From NCBI RefSeq assembly GCF_000718135.1, contig NZ_JOEM01000030.1, positions 1 through 64,000 on the forward strand: a stretch of DNA of 64,000 nucleotides, in the 5' to 3' direction. Shown here piece by piece: positions 8,701 to 16,760 of the stretch. Position 1 is the first letter of the stretch; each line of letters begins with the position of its first letter. A model generated the notes under the pieces. The model was not told the DNA's origin and did not search any database. It worked only from the letters and a program-made list of their open reading frames with translations. The DNA is from Streptomyces cyaneofuscatus (lineage in GTDB: Bacteria; Actinomycetota; Actinomycetes; Streptomycetales; Streptomycetaceae). The translations under genes were made by a program, and so were the position numbers.

Positions 8701-9495
8701 GACCCGGCGGAGGACCGCGATGAGGGCGATGGTGTCGTAGCTGCCGGGCTTGAGGTGGAAGCACAGACGGGCCCCGCGTCCGGGGTCGGTGGAGTGGTAG
8801 CCCAGGGCCCCGGCCATCGACGCACGCTTCCAGTTCAACCGGTGCCGCAGCAGCGGGGTCCGGCCCCGGGGTGCGTAGGTGCGGCGGACCTGAGGCAGCA
8901 GGGAGACACCTGATTCTTCGAGGAACACGATCCAGGCACGTGTGTTCACGGCCCCCCTTCTGATGCGCGGCCACTCATGGGCGATCCAGCGGGCGATCTC
9001 CGACTCGTTCCGTTCGACCGCCCGCCGCTCGGGCCGTTGCAGACTCCATCCGAGCCGGCCGGTCAGTAGCCGCCACACCGACGCCCTCGACAACACCACA
9101 CCCGCGACCCGCTCCACGACAGTGCCGACGCGCTCCAGAGTCCAGAGGTCGGCCTCGAAACCATGAGCCTGGGCACCCTGCTCCAGCGCGGCCCGCACCT
9201 GCTCGACCTAAGCCTCATCCAGCTTAGGAGGACGACCGGCGGCAGGACGTCGGCGCAAGGCGTCAGTGCCGCCCTCCTCCCATACCCGTCTCCACCGCCT
9301 CACGCTCTCGTCGCTGACCTCCAGCAACCGTGCGACCTCAGCACTCGTGCGGCCTTGCCCGAACAATTCGGCCGCCCGTACGCGCTGAGCCTCGGCCAAC
9401 TGCGGCCGCTTCAAAGGAGGAACGACAGACCTGGAGGCAACAGGCGAAGGCATGAAAGACACAACATCAGGCTCCCACCAACAAGCCCGCCACAC
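8698..9495 (-). pseudogene. IS630-family transposase, nonsense-mutated and 3'-truncated
   Basis: Read from 9495 on the minus strand, the first part is an HTH (LKRPQLAEAQRVRAAELFGQ, VARLLEVSDESVRRWRRVWE) ending RPPKLDEA. A TAG follows at about 9208, after which the same frame resumes as VEQVRAALEQGAQAHGFEAD and continues with LSRASVWRLLTGRLGWSLQR. It then enters the DDE domain (VFLEESGVSLLPQVRRTYAP, RHRLNWKRASMAGALGYHST, FHLKPGSYDT) and stops matching at about 8698. The last catalytic Asp/Glu block is missing, and the first acidic position reads E rather than the usual D. The element is dead three ways and is a relic. Confidence 0.85.
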
Positions 9496-9519
9496 CCACC
9501 GAACTTACGAAAAGATCAG

Positions 9520-9640
9520 TAGGTCAACCCGCAGGATCTGGTCGATCGCCGCCTTGAACGGATCCAGGCGCGAGACACGGGCCGGAAGCTTCGCCGACGG
9601 GGCGCATACCTGCTACCGGGTGCGCGCCACCAGCGTCACC
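9520..9640 (-). pseudogene. IS21-type IstA fragment
   Basis: On the minus strand the peptide SRLDPFKAAIDQILRVDL resembles the conserved region of IS21 IstA that precedes its catalytic domain. It ends at the IS630 remnant boundary and has no intact frame on either side. It is small, so the assignment is tentative. It suggests that the IS630 element inserted into an older IS21-like element. Confidence 0.45.
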
Positions 9641-9698
9641 GCCGCTTTCGCTCCCGCCCTTCTTCCTCCGTCCCGAACGCGCTCGAGCACCGGAGGAG

Positions 9699-10985
9699 TC
9701 ACACGGCGGGCTGATCGCCCCTGGACTTCAGCGTGATCCCCTCCGGTGCCCGCCGCAGCGCGCGGATCGCCGGGATGGCGAGCATCGCGGCCAGCAGCAC
9801 GAACGACATGACCGACGAGAAGATCAGCACCTCGTTCGCGCCGAACGCGTCCGCCGCTGGGCCCGCCAGCGCGCGGCCCAGCGGGATGACCATGATGGAG
9901 CCCGCGACGTCGTACGCGGAGACGCGGCTCAGGACCGTCAGCGGGATGTGAGACTGGACGCTGGTCGCCCACATCACGCCCCAGAACGCGAAGCCGTAGC
10001 CTGCGACGACGTGGGCCACGGCTGTCGCCGCGAACGACCATTCCAGGGCCGGGGCCAGGGGGTTGAGCGCGAAGCAGAGCATCGCCAGGGCGCCGGCCAC
10101 CAGGGGGCGGCGCGGGCGGACCCGCATGCCGATCAGGCCGCCGATGATCGTGCCGGCACCGTCCGCCGAGGCGATCCAGCCGTAGCCGCTCGCCCCGTGC
10201 TGCTCGATCATCAGCGCTGCGCCCAGCGGCAGCGCGGGGCCGAACACGAACAGGCCGTAGACCGACCAGACTGCTATGACGCCCCAAAGCCACTGGCGGG
10301 ACCGGAACTCCTGCCAACCGGTCGCCAGCCTGCGCCACATCGGGTCGTCGCCCTCGTCGCGTTCCGTGTGCAGCTTCCGCAGCGGCAGCAGCACCAGGGC
10401 GCTCAGCGCGTACGCCGCCGCGATGACCAGGTACGAGCCCGATACCTGCCAGTAGGCGACCAGGATGCCTGCCAGGCCGGGGCCCAGCAGGGTGCTCAGG
10501 GCCTCGGAGATCCGCAGCAGCGCGTTGGCCTTCTGGATGTCCTCGGCGACCCGGGGGACCATGCTTGCCATACCGGGCTGGAACATCGCTGTCGCGGCAC
10601 CGCTGAGCGCCATCAGCCCCATGATCTGCCACAGCGGGACGCTGTCCGAGAAGAAGAGCAGCGCGCCGAGCGTGATCATGGCCAGCATCCGCATCAGGTC
10701 GGCGCAGATCATCATCAGCTGGGGGGTGAACCGGTCGGCCAGCACTCCGCCGAACAGCACCAGCAGGACGATCGGGGTCATCCACGCGGCCAGCGCGTAT
10801 CCGACGCCGCTCGCTCCGTGGCCGGCGCCCAGCACGGCTGTGGTGAGGGACACCATCAGCATGCCGTCGGCCAGCAGCGAGGCGCTGCGGGCCGTGAAAA
10901 AGAGCCGGAACCGGTTCGATTGCCAGGGGCTGGGCAGCGGCTCTTCGTGCTGCTTCTGTGGGAGGTTCGTGTTGTCAATGCTCAT
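9699..10985 (-). CDS. MFS exporter of the biosynthetic cluster
   Basis: This 428-residue major facilitator has about twelve membrane helices (for example LFFTARSASLLADGMLMVSL, MTPIVLLVLFGGVLADRF, MGLMALSGAATAMFQPGM). It belongs to the MFS_3/EntS-like group, whose members export siderophores and peptides. The family's intracellular loop motif appears as GGVLADRFTPQ. Its start overlaps the end of the condensation-domain gene by 11 bp, and it is the last gene of the four-gene minus-strand operon 15175-9699. The simplest reading is export of, and self-protection against, the cluster product. The direction of transport is inferred from context and family. Confidence 0.9.
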   Translation of the reverse strand: MSIDNTNLPQKQHEEPLPSPWQSNRFRLFFTARSASLLADGMLMVSLTTAVLGAGHGASGVGYALAAWMTPIVLLVLFGGVLADRFTPQLMMICADLMRMLAMITLGALLFFSDSVPLWQIMGLMALSGAATAMFQPGMASMVPRVAEDIQKANALLRISEALSTLLGPGLAGILVAYWQVSGSYLVIAAAYALSALVLLPLRKLHTERDEGDDPMWRRLATGWQEFRSRQWLWGVIAVWSVYGLFVFGPALPLGAALMIEQHGASGYGWIASADGAGTIIGGLIGMRVRPRRPLVAGALAMLCFALNPLAPALEWSFAATAVAHVVAGYGFAFWGVMWATSVQSHIPLTVLSRVSAYDVAGSIMVIPLGRALAGPAADAFGANEVLIFSSVMSFVLLAAMLAIPAIRALRRAPEGITLKSRGDQPAV

Positions 10986-12750
10986 GTCGTACCTGCCGGC
11001 TTCTGCCGGTCCCTTCCTCGATGATTTGCAGCCGATGCCAGGCGTCGCTCCGGTCCCGCTCGGCCGGCGGGCTTTCGACGAGCACGTAGCGGGCCGGGGC
11101 TATGACCCCCGTACCGCCATGGGCGGGGAGCTCGGCCATCAGCGCCTTGTGGACCCCGGTCGGGGTCGGAGCCGTGTCACTGCCGCGCGCGATGTACGCG
11201 ACCAGGCCGGAGCCCTCCGCGTCCGTTGCGATGTGCACCGGCAGGCCCCCCACCGCCGCTCCCAGCGCGTCCCGCACGGCGCACGGTGAGACCCAACAGC
11301 CGTTCACCCGGGTCCAGTCGGGACCGCGCACGGCCGGCCAGACGCCCGTCAACCCGGTGAGCGAGTCCAGCGGTACCTCCCGGGTGGCGGCAGCCTCCAG
11401 CAGCCGCACCAGGCCGGTCAGGAATCCCTCCGCCTCGTCCGGGGTGAACAGCGCAGGATCGGCCCACAGGGAGATGTGGAGCTGGGGTGCCGTCTCGTAC
11501 GTGAAAGCCAGCATGCGTGTTGGCAGCGCTTGGAACGACCCCCAGGTCAGGCTGGGTTCGGCCGCCCGGCTCTCCTGCGGTGAGGTCGACAGGAGGGTGG
11601 CAGGAAGCACGCTGACGTCGTTGAACACCACGTCCCGCGCGAAGTGGCTGCCCCGCTCCCCGGTGACCCGGTCGATCATCTCCCACAGTCTTACGGAGTC
11701 GAACTGGCTGTGCCGGTACGCGTTGAGCGCGGCGCCCCAGGTCTTGCGGACCAGGGTGTCGAAGGACGGAACCCGGACGTCCAGGCAGAGCAGCGCGTCC
11801 TGGGACAGGGTGTTCACCGAGCGGGCGATTGTGGGGTGGAACCGGTTGGAGGTCGGGACGGCGGTGACGCAGGAGTCCTGGCCCGACCGGTGGGCTACCA
11901 ACGCGCACCAGGCCGCCAGCAGCACCGTGGATTCGGGGTTCCCAATGCGCCCTGCCGCCGCGGCGAGCGCCCGCGCGCCGCGCCCGGACCGGAGCGTGAG
12001 CTGCCGGGCCCGGCCGTCTGCGCCCGCGGCCCGCGGCTCGGCGAACATCTCCTGAGGCTCGGTGCGAATGATCCGCTCCCAGTACTGCAGCGATGCCTCC
12101 GACTTTTGCTTCCCGGTGGGGGAGGCTTCCTGGGCGGCCAGGTCGAGCGGGGCGAAGGAGGCAGGGGAGGGGAGTTCCTCCCCTGCCAGCAGAGCGAGGA
12201 ACTCCTCCCGCAGCACGGCCAGCGCGCTGGCGTCCGTTACCGCGTGACTGGATGCCAGGGCGGCGTGCACGGGTACGCCACCGAGGGTGAGCAGTGAGAT
12301 CCGCAGGGGGAATTCCCGGTCCAGCGCGAAGCGGCCGGCGCGGGCCGCCCGCGCCACCGACTCGGCGTACCGTGCGGGCTCCTCGGGGAACTCGCTGTGG
12401 TCGACGACGGTCACCGTGAACGTGCCCTCGGCCGCCACCACCTGCTCCACTGGCGCGGTTCCCGGGGCGTGCGGAAAGGTGGTGCGTAGCCCTTCGTGGC
12501 GCAGGGCCAGGATGCGCAGGGCGTCGATCGCGGCGTCCACTGCGGTGCCCGCGGGGATCGCCCACACATCGTGGTTGTTGATGTGCTCGGGGTCGTCCCG
12601 CAGAATGCAGCGGATCATATTGGCCTGGCCCATGGTGAGGGGGCCGCGGCGCTCGTCTCCACCCGCGTAGGTGACGGAGACGGTACGCGGAGCGTGTGGG
12701 GTAGGCGGGGGGCTCTGATGCATGGTGTCCTTGCCGACAGAGGTGTTCAT
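10975..12750 (-). CDS. stand-alone condensation-domain protein
   Basis: This 591-residue member of the chloramphenicol-acetyltransferase/NRPS condensation superfamily is not fused to any other module. The active-site block is SSHAVTDAS: of the canonical HHxxxDG the first His is Ser and the Gly is Ala, but the catalytic His (169) and the structural Asp (173) are kept. An N-terminal half (LTMGQANMIRCIL, ALRHEGLRTTF) and a latch-like second half (STVLLAAWCALVAHRSGQDS, VPTSNRFHP, SVNTLSQDALLCLDV) follow the family layout. After about residue 440 a roughly 150-residue extension has no recognised fold. It should form an amide or ester bond between the carrier-bound aminoacyl group (16499) and a second substrate. 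It overlaps the upstream gene by 4 bp (ATGA) and the MFS gene by 11 bp. Confidence 0.88.
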   Translation of the reverse strand: MNTSVGKDTMHQSPPPTPHAPRTVSVTYAGGDERRGPLTMGQANMIRCILRDDPEHINNHDVWAIPAGTAVDAAIDALRILALRHEGLRTTFPHAPGTAPVEQVVAAEGTFTVTVVDHSEFPEEPARYAESVARAARAGRFALDREFPLRISLLTLGGVPVHAALASSHAVTDASALAVLREEFLALLAGEELPSPASFAPLDLAAQEASPTGKQKSEASLQYWERIIRTEPQEMFAEPRAAGADGRARQLTLRSGRGARALAAAAGRIGNPESTVLLAAWCALVAHRSGQDSCVTAVPTSNRFHPTIARSVNTLSQDALLCLDVRVPSFDTLVRKTWGAALNAYRHSQFDSVRLWEMIDRVTGERGSHFARDVVFNDVSVLPATLLSTSPQESRAAEPSLTWGSFQALPTRMLAFTYETAPQLHISLWADPALFTPDEAEGFLTGLVRLLEAAATREVPLDSLTGLTGVWPAVRGPDWTRVNGCWVSPCAVRDALGAAVGGLPVHIATDAEGSGLVAYIARGSDTAPTPTGVHKALMAELPAHGGTGVIAPARYVLVESPPAERDRSDAWHRLQIIEEGTGRSRQVRHEH

Positions 12751-14057
12751 CGGTTCACGGCCAGGCCCGCTTCGGCGCTCGCACGGGCCAGCGCCTCCCA
12801 GTGGTCCATCAGGAGAGCGAAGTCGGCCATGTCGTCCCGGGCCTCATCCAGAAGTCGGGAGCGGCTCTCCGTGAGTGTGTCCGCGACCGTGGTGTAGCGT
12901 CCGCCGAGCCGACGGTAGGCACGTTCGACGGTGTCGAGGCGACGGACGACCTCCGCACGGTTGAGGCCGACGCTGTCGCGGACGAAACCGGCCACCACGG
13001 GCGCCCGGACATGGCCCTCAGCGTCGAGCAGCGCGTCGGCGGCTGCCGCCGTCCTCGCATGCACGGCGTTGAGATACGTCATCGCCAGCAGGAACTTGGC
13101 GAACCGCAGCTGGTACGTGAGGAAACCGGCATCTGTACGCCGCTCCTTCGTATGGAAGTTGACGATGTGCCGGTTGTGCTGGAGGCCGGGCAGTCGTGCG
13201 TTGTGGGCGAGGTGGAGCAGGAAGTAGTCGCTGCCGATGGTGTCTGTGGCGGGCGGCAGTGGGACTCTGCGGTAGACCTCGTGGTCGAGCCCGATGTTGC
13301 ACATGTCCACGCGCATCGGGCTGATGGGGGCGAGTAGGGTCCGGTCGCCGTCGAACGAGGTCTTCCCGGCGCCCCGGAAGGACGCGCTGATCAGATGTTC
13401 CCGCCAGATCTCCGGCATTCCCTCCGGTATCGACAGGCCGACCAGTTCGCGGTATGTGTCCGGGTCGAGCTCGCTGATCTCGGCGACGTCCACCGACATC
13501 TCGCCCACGAAGGAGCCGCCCGTCAACGCCACCCGGCGGCCCTCGGACCCCGGCGGCAGCTTGCTCCGGTTCGCCGATTTTCTCACCGCGTCTGCCTGTT
13601 GGCCCAGGTAGGTGAGCTCCTGGTGGAGGGGGAAGACCGGTTTGCCGTCGAATTGCTGGTAGCGGCTGTCGGAGTCCCGGCGGTGGACGGACGTGCAGCC
13701 GAGGGCCTGGGCGATGAGGAAGGCCCGGTTTGTGCACGCCCCGTAGGAGACGCGGCTCGGCAGCATGAGGTCCAGCAGCCGGTCGGGCCGGGCTGCCCCG
13801 GACCGGCCGATCACCTCGCGCAGGAAGGCGCGCTGCGTGTCCTCGTCGAAATGGTGGACGGTCACACCGGGGGAGGGGGGCAGCGCGGCTACCGCCTCCC
13901 GGTGCTCGGCGAGGACCGGCGCGGTGGAGGAGTCCAGCACCAGCAGATGTACCTCGACGCCGAACTGCCGTGCCCCGTAGGCGGCTTCCTCGCCGACCGC
14001 CGCGATGGTGCCTACGCAGGCCCGATGGGTGGGCAGAGTCAGGCAGACGCGGCGCAC
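12747..14057 (-). CDS. glycosyltransferase-like protein of unknown function (DUF6271-like)
   Basis: I chose GTG 14057, which overlaps the upstream PhyH gene by 19 bp and gives 436 residues starting VRRVCLTLPTHRACVGTIAA. From memory this matches an actinobacterial family of unknown function (DUF6271), but I cannot verify that. The N-terminal pattern looks like a GT-A nucleotide-sugar-binding fold: a beta strand, a helix, then VEVHLLVLDSS, and later TNRAFLIAQALGCTSVHRRD followed by SDSRY. The R-D-S-D cluster sits where a metal-binding DxD would be. The C-terminal 150 residues are mostly helical. It could attach a sugar or another group to the cluster product. It overlaps the condensation gene by 4 bp, so the genes are translationally coupled. 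Confidence 0.75.
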   Translation of the reverse strand: MRRVCLTLPTHRACVGTIAAVGEEAAYGARQFGVEVHLLVLDSSTAPVLAEHREAVAALPPSPGVTVHHFDEDTQRAFLREVIGRSGAARPDRLLDLMLPSRVSYGACTNRAFLIAQALGCTSVHRRDSDSRYQQFDGKPVFPLHQELTYLGQQADAVRKSANRSKLPPGSEGRRVALTGGSFVGEMSVDVAEISELDPDTYRELVGLSIPEGMPEIWREHLISASFRGAGKTSFDGDRTLLAPISPMRVDMCNIGLDHEVYRRVPLPPATDTIGSDYFLLHLAHNARLPGLQHNRHIVNFHTKERRTDAGFLTYQLRFAKFLLAMTYLNAVHARTAAAADALLDAEGHVRAPVVAGFVRDSVGLNRAEVVRRLDTVERAYRRLGGRYTTVADTLTESRSRLLDEARDDMADFALLMDHWEALARASAEAGLAVNR

Positions 14058-15175
14058 GAAAGCTCCCCGCTCTGCGCGGCGGGTGCCGTGGCCCCGGCGA
14101 CCCCGGTGCCCTGTGAGGCGGGTGCGGTGTCCTCGACCGGGTCCTGCCACGAGGCGAGCCCGAGCAGCCGGCTGCCCAGCGGGTTCAGGTCGGCCGTGGG
14201 GTAGCGCTTGGACTCGGGGAGCACCGGGTCGCCGACCAGGGTGCGGTTCCAGCGGGGGGTGCGCAGATGACGCCAGGACTCCACCCGGGACTTGCGCAGC
14301 CGCTCGTGCTCCTCCAGCGCGGGCATCATCGACAGGTACTGCACGGCCCGCACTCCGCTCTGGGAGAGGTTGCGCGCCACGCCGTGGGCCAGCAGACCGT
14401 TCCAGATGAGCAGGTCGCCGGGGCGTAGATCCGGTCGTACGACGGGGAACTCGTCCCGGTCGATGCTGGGGCGCAGGGGATCCCGGTCCCCGGGCTGGCC
14501 GACCTTCCAGGCGTCGAACTGCCGGAAGAGCTCCGGGCAGCACTGGAAACCGCCCGTCTCCGGCCGAGTGTCGTTGAGCGCGATGATGCCCTGCACCCGC
14601 TGCGGCGGGACGGCGAGCGTGGTGTCGATGTCCCAGTGGAGCTCGATGTCGAAGCCCCGGTCCGTCGGCTCGATCAGGGCGCGGTCACGGTTGCCCCGGT
14701 TGGGCGGGTTGAGGTTGAGCCGGTCCAGGGTGACCCACAGCTCCTCGCAGTCCCAGACGTCGACGAACGCGTCGTAGACCCGCTGCGACTGCCTGTTGTC
14801 CCAGAGGAGTTGGTGGTGGTACGCCTCCACGAAACCGTAGATGTGCAGTTGCTGGTCCAGCTCGGAGCGCAGCGGTCGGTCCTCGTACCAGCTTTCGGGC
14901 CGTTCGGGGTCTAGCCCCTGGAAGTCCCAGGTGAAGTCGAGCAGCCGGCGCGCCGCCGGGGCCGGTACCGCTTCCCGGACGATGACGTAGCCGTAGGTCT
15001 GCCAGTGGGCGAAGTCCCCCTCGGACAGCACCCGCAGCGGGCGTGACTTGTCGAGCTCCCGCAGGGCGGTCTGCGCGAGATAGGCCTCGCCGTCCGCGCT
15101 GAAGTACGGGAGGTCCGACGCCGCGCGGTGCAGGCGGGACCGACGGCGAGGGGCGGGTGTCGTCATGAGGTTCAT
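14039..15175 (-). CDS. PhyH-family Fe(II)/2-oxoglutarate dioxygenase
   Basis: This 378-residue phytanoyl-CoA-dioxygenase-like oxygenase probably hydroxylates an amino acid or the assembled product using Fe(II), O2 and 2-oxoglutarate. The iron triad is visible as H180-W-D182 (FDIELHWDIDT) and the distal His in NGLLAHGVARN, with a downstream Arg in SGVRAVQYLS for 2-oxoglutarate. The N-terminus has the usual entry FAHWQTYGYVIVREAVPAPA. ATG 15175 is preferred over upstream starts because GAGGAGAAGG sits just before it. It is the first gene of the minus-strand operon, with only the 419-bp divergent promoter region between it and the carrier-ligase gene. Whether the substrate is free or carrier-bound cannot be told from sequence. 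Confidence 0.9.
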   Translation of the reverse strand: MNLMTTPAPRRRSRLHRAASDLPYFSADGEAYLAQTALRELDKSRPLRVLSEGDFAHWQTYGYVIVREAVPAPAARRLLDFTWDFQGLDPERPESWYEDRPLRSELDQQLHIYGFVEAYHHQLLWDNRQSQRVYDAFVDVWDCEELWVTLDRLNLNPPNRGNRDRALIEPTDRGFDIELHWDIDTTLAVPPQRVQGIIALNDTRPETGGFQCCPELFRQFDAWKVGQPGDRDPLRPSIDRDEFPVVRPDLRPGDLLIWNGLLAHGVARNLSQSGVRAVQYLSMMPALEEHERLRKSRVESWRHLRTPRWNRTLVGDPVLPESKRYPTADLNPLGSRLLGLASWQDPVEDTAPASQGTGVAGATAPAAQSGELSCAASA

Positions 15176-15593
15176 GGCAGGTCCTTCTCCTCGGCCGGCC
15201 GTGCGGCGACCCCGAGGGAGCGGGGTCGCCGCAGACGGCGGGATGGATGGCAGTGCCGTGGTGGGAAGAGTCGTGACCACGTCGGTCAGCAGGATTGGTC
15301 CAGACCGCCTGGGCTGTCAAGTGCGCTACACATATGGGGATATGACATACCTGCATGTGCCAGGAGACCACGGAACCGATACCTGCCGTTCGGTTTCTTT
15401 GGTCTAGACAACACCTGGGCAACGGGCCTACTGTCCAAGGGCGCGGTCGGAATTTGTGACGGGCTGTCAACCCGTTTTCCTGCCTGCGTTCCGGCCGCTG
15501 ACGGCCCTGTTCAGGACCGCCGCCACGGCGATGTGGTCCGTACACCCGGTGGGTGTCCCGATTGCCGGCCCACACCGAGAAAGACGCGGTTTC
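15176..15593. promoter_or_regulatory. divergent promoter region of the biosynthetic cluster
   Basis: This 418-bp region separates the two diverging arms of the cluster and should hold both promoters. It is less GC-rich than its surroundings around 15320-15415 (CACATATGGGGATATGACAT). A DasR-like palindrome is listed separately. No coding frame in it has a recognisable product. Confidence 0.6.
15398..15413. promoter_or_regulatory. candidate DasR (dre-like) operator
   Basis: TTTGGTCTAGACAACA contains the core TGGTCTAGAC. The dre consensus recognised by the GntR regulator DasR is close to ACTGGTCTAGACCACT, and 12 of 16 positions match, including the central palindrome GTCTAGAC. It lies 181 bp upstream of the carrier-ligase start. 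Binding is a prediction from known consensus only. Confidence 0.4.
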
Positions 15594-16451
15594 ATGAACA
15601 CATCCAGCATCACGGCTCTGCCGGGTATCGAGCTGAAGAGTCCCGGTGCCGGGCTGATCACGCTGGACCCGGTCCGCACTGCTCTGCTGCGGGGCCTGGA
15701 TGAGCTGCTGACCGGCCTGGCCGCGCGGCTCGCCGCCCCCGAGGTCGTGGGGCCGCCCCTGCTGTCCGTCGAAGGACTCGCGCGGCTCGACTTCTTCCGC
15801 AACTTTCCTCATCTCGGCGTATCCGTCGGGCGGTTCGGCTCCGAAGCCCTTGACGGCTTGGCCTCCGGCGGGTCGCCCCAGGACCTCCCACTGCAGCCGA
15901 CCGGCCATGTGCTGCCTTCCGCGACTTGTTACGGGCTGCTGCTCTCCCTTGAGGGCGAGGACGTAGGCGAAGACGGGCTCAGGCTCTCGGCGGTCGGCCG
16001 CTGCTTCCGCAACGAGACCCACTACGACGGTCTGCGCCGCCTGTGGGGGTTCCACATGCGGGAGGTGATCTACCTCGGCACCAAGGACGGAGCGAGCGAA
16101 CACCAGAGACGTGGCGGGGAGTACGTCGAAGAGGTGGCCGGGCGGCTCGGGCTCACCCTGACCCGGGCGGCGGCCGACGACCCGTTCTACGACAACGGGG
16201 GATCGCGGGCCCGCCTGATGGCGCTGGACCCGGTGAAGTTCGAGTACAGCTCCCCCGACGGCACGGCCATCGCCTCCGTCAACCGGCACCGCAACTTCTT
16301 CGGCGAGCGGCTCGGCATCCGGGCGGGCTCTCACGGGCCCGCGTACAGCTCCTGCGTCGCCTTCGGTATGGAGCGCTGGGTACACGCGATGATCCTGGCC
16401 CACGGCACCGCCGAGCAGGCCCTGGAGCGGCTCCGCGCTGCCGGTTCCTGA
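15594..16451 (+). CDS. amino acid:[carrier protein] ligase (class II aaRS homologue)
   Basis: This 285-residue protein resembles truncated atypical seryl-tRNA synthetase homologues that activate an amino acid with ATP and load it onto a carrier protein instead of tRNA. Class II motif 2 is VGRCFRNETHYDGLRRLWGF and motif 3 is SSCVAFGMERWVHAM. A zinc site is predicted from Cys112 (ATCYGLL), Glu157 (HMREVIYLG) and Cys254 (YSSCVAF), with spacing close to that of characterised ligases. No tRNA-binding coiled-coil arm is present, as expected. ATG 15594 follows GAGAAAG. The carrier protein gene begins 47 bp downstream and a phosphopantetheinyl transferase gene follows, so loading, carrier and activation are encoded together. 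Which amino acid is used (Gly and Ala are typical of the family) is unknown. Confidence 0.9.
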   Translation: MNTSSITALPGIELKSPGAGLITLDPVRTALLRGLDELLTGLAARLAAPEVVGPPLLSVEGLARLDFFRNFPHLGVSVGRFGSEALDGLASGGSPQDLPLQPTGHVLPSATCYGLLLSLEGEDVGEDGLRLSAVGRCFRNETHYDGLRRLWGFHMREVIYLGTKDGASEHQRRGGEYVEEVAGRLGLTLTRAAADDPFYDNGGSRARLMALDPVKFEYSSPDGTAIASVNRHRNFFGERLGIRAGSHGPAYSSCVAFGMERWVHAMILAHGTAEQALERLRAAGS

Positions 16452-16498
16452 CCTCGATACCTGGCAGTCACCAGAAAAGTTAGAGGAGCTTTTTCCCC

Positions 16499-16750
16499 AT
16501 GCAACGTGTCACAGCGTGGCTCAATGAGAAGAATCCCGGCCTCGACAGCCCGATCGGCGTCGAGGAGGACCTCATCGAGGCACGCCTCATCGACTCGATG
16601 GACTTCCTGGAGTTCATCGATCTCCTGGAGGAGATCTCGGGTGACAGCATCGATCTGCAGGAAGTCACCATCGACGACTTCCGCACCCTCGCCCGCGTCA
16701 GGGAGCGCTTCCTCGGCTCCGCCGTCCTCGCGGACGCGCCGGCCGGCTGA
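16499..16750 (+). CDS. stand-alone aminoacyl carrier protein
   Basis: This 83-residue four-helix acyl-carrier-type protein has the phosphopantetheine attachment site in RLIDSMDFLEFIDLLEE, with Ser33 predicted to be modified. DSM replaces the more common DSL. The helix after it and the closing block (VTIDDFRTLARVRERFL) are standard. Start ATG 16499 follows an AGAGGAGCT ribosome-binding site. The gene lies between the aminoacyl ligase and the phosphopantetheinyl transferase. The known biochemistry of the ligase family is aminoacylation of exactly this kind of small carrier, so it should present the amino acid to the condensation protein encoded on the other arm. Confidence 0.92.
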   Translation: MQRVTAWLNEKNPGLDSPIGVEEDLIEARLIDSMDFLEFIDLLEEISGDSIDLQEVTIDDFRTLARVRERFLGSAVLADAPAG

Positions 16751-16760
16751 GCACGGGCCC

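Noticed and set aside
14685..16403. 572-codon minus-strand frame across the PhyH gene, promoter and ligase gene
   Set aside because: It crosses a divergent promoter and is antisense to the carrier ligase and out of frame with the PhyH gene; no recognisable protein family.
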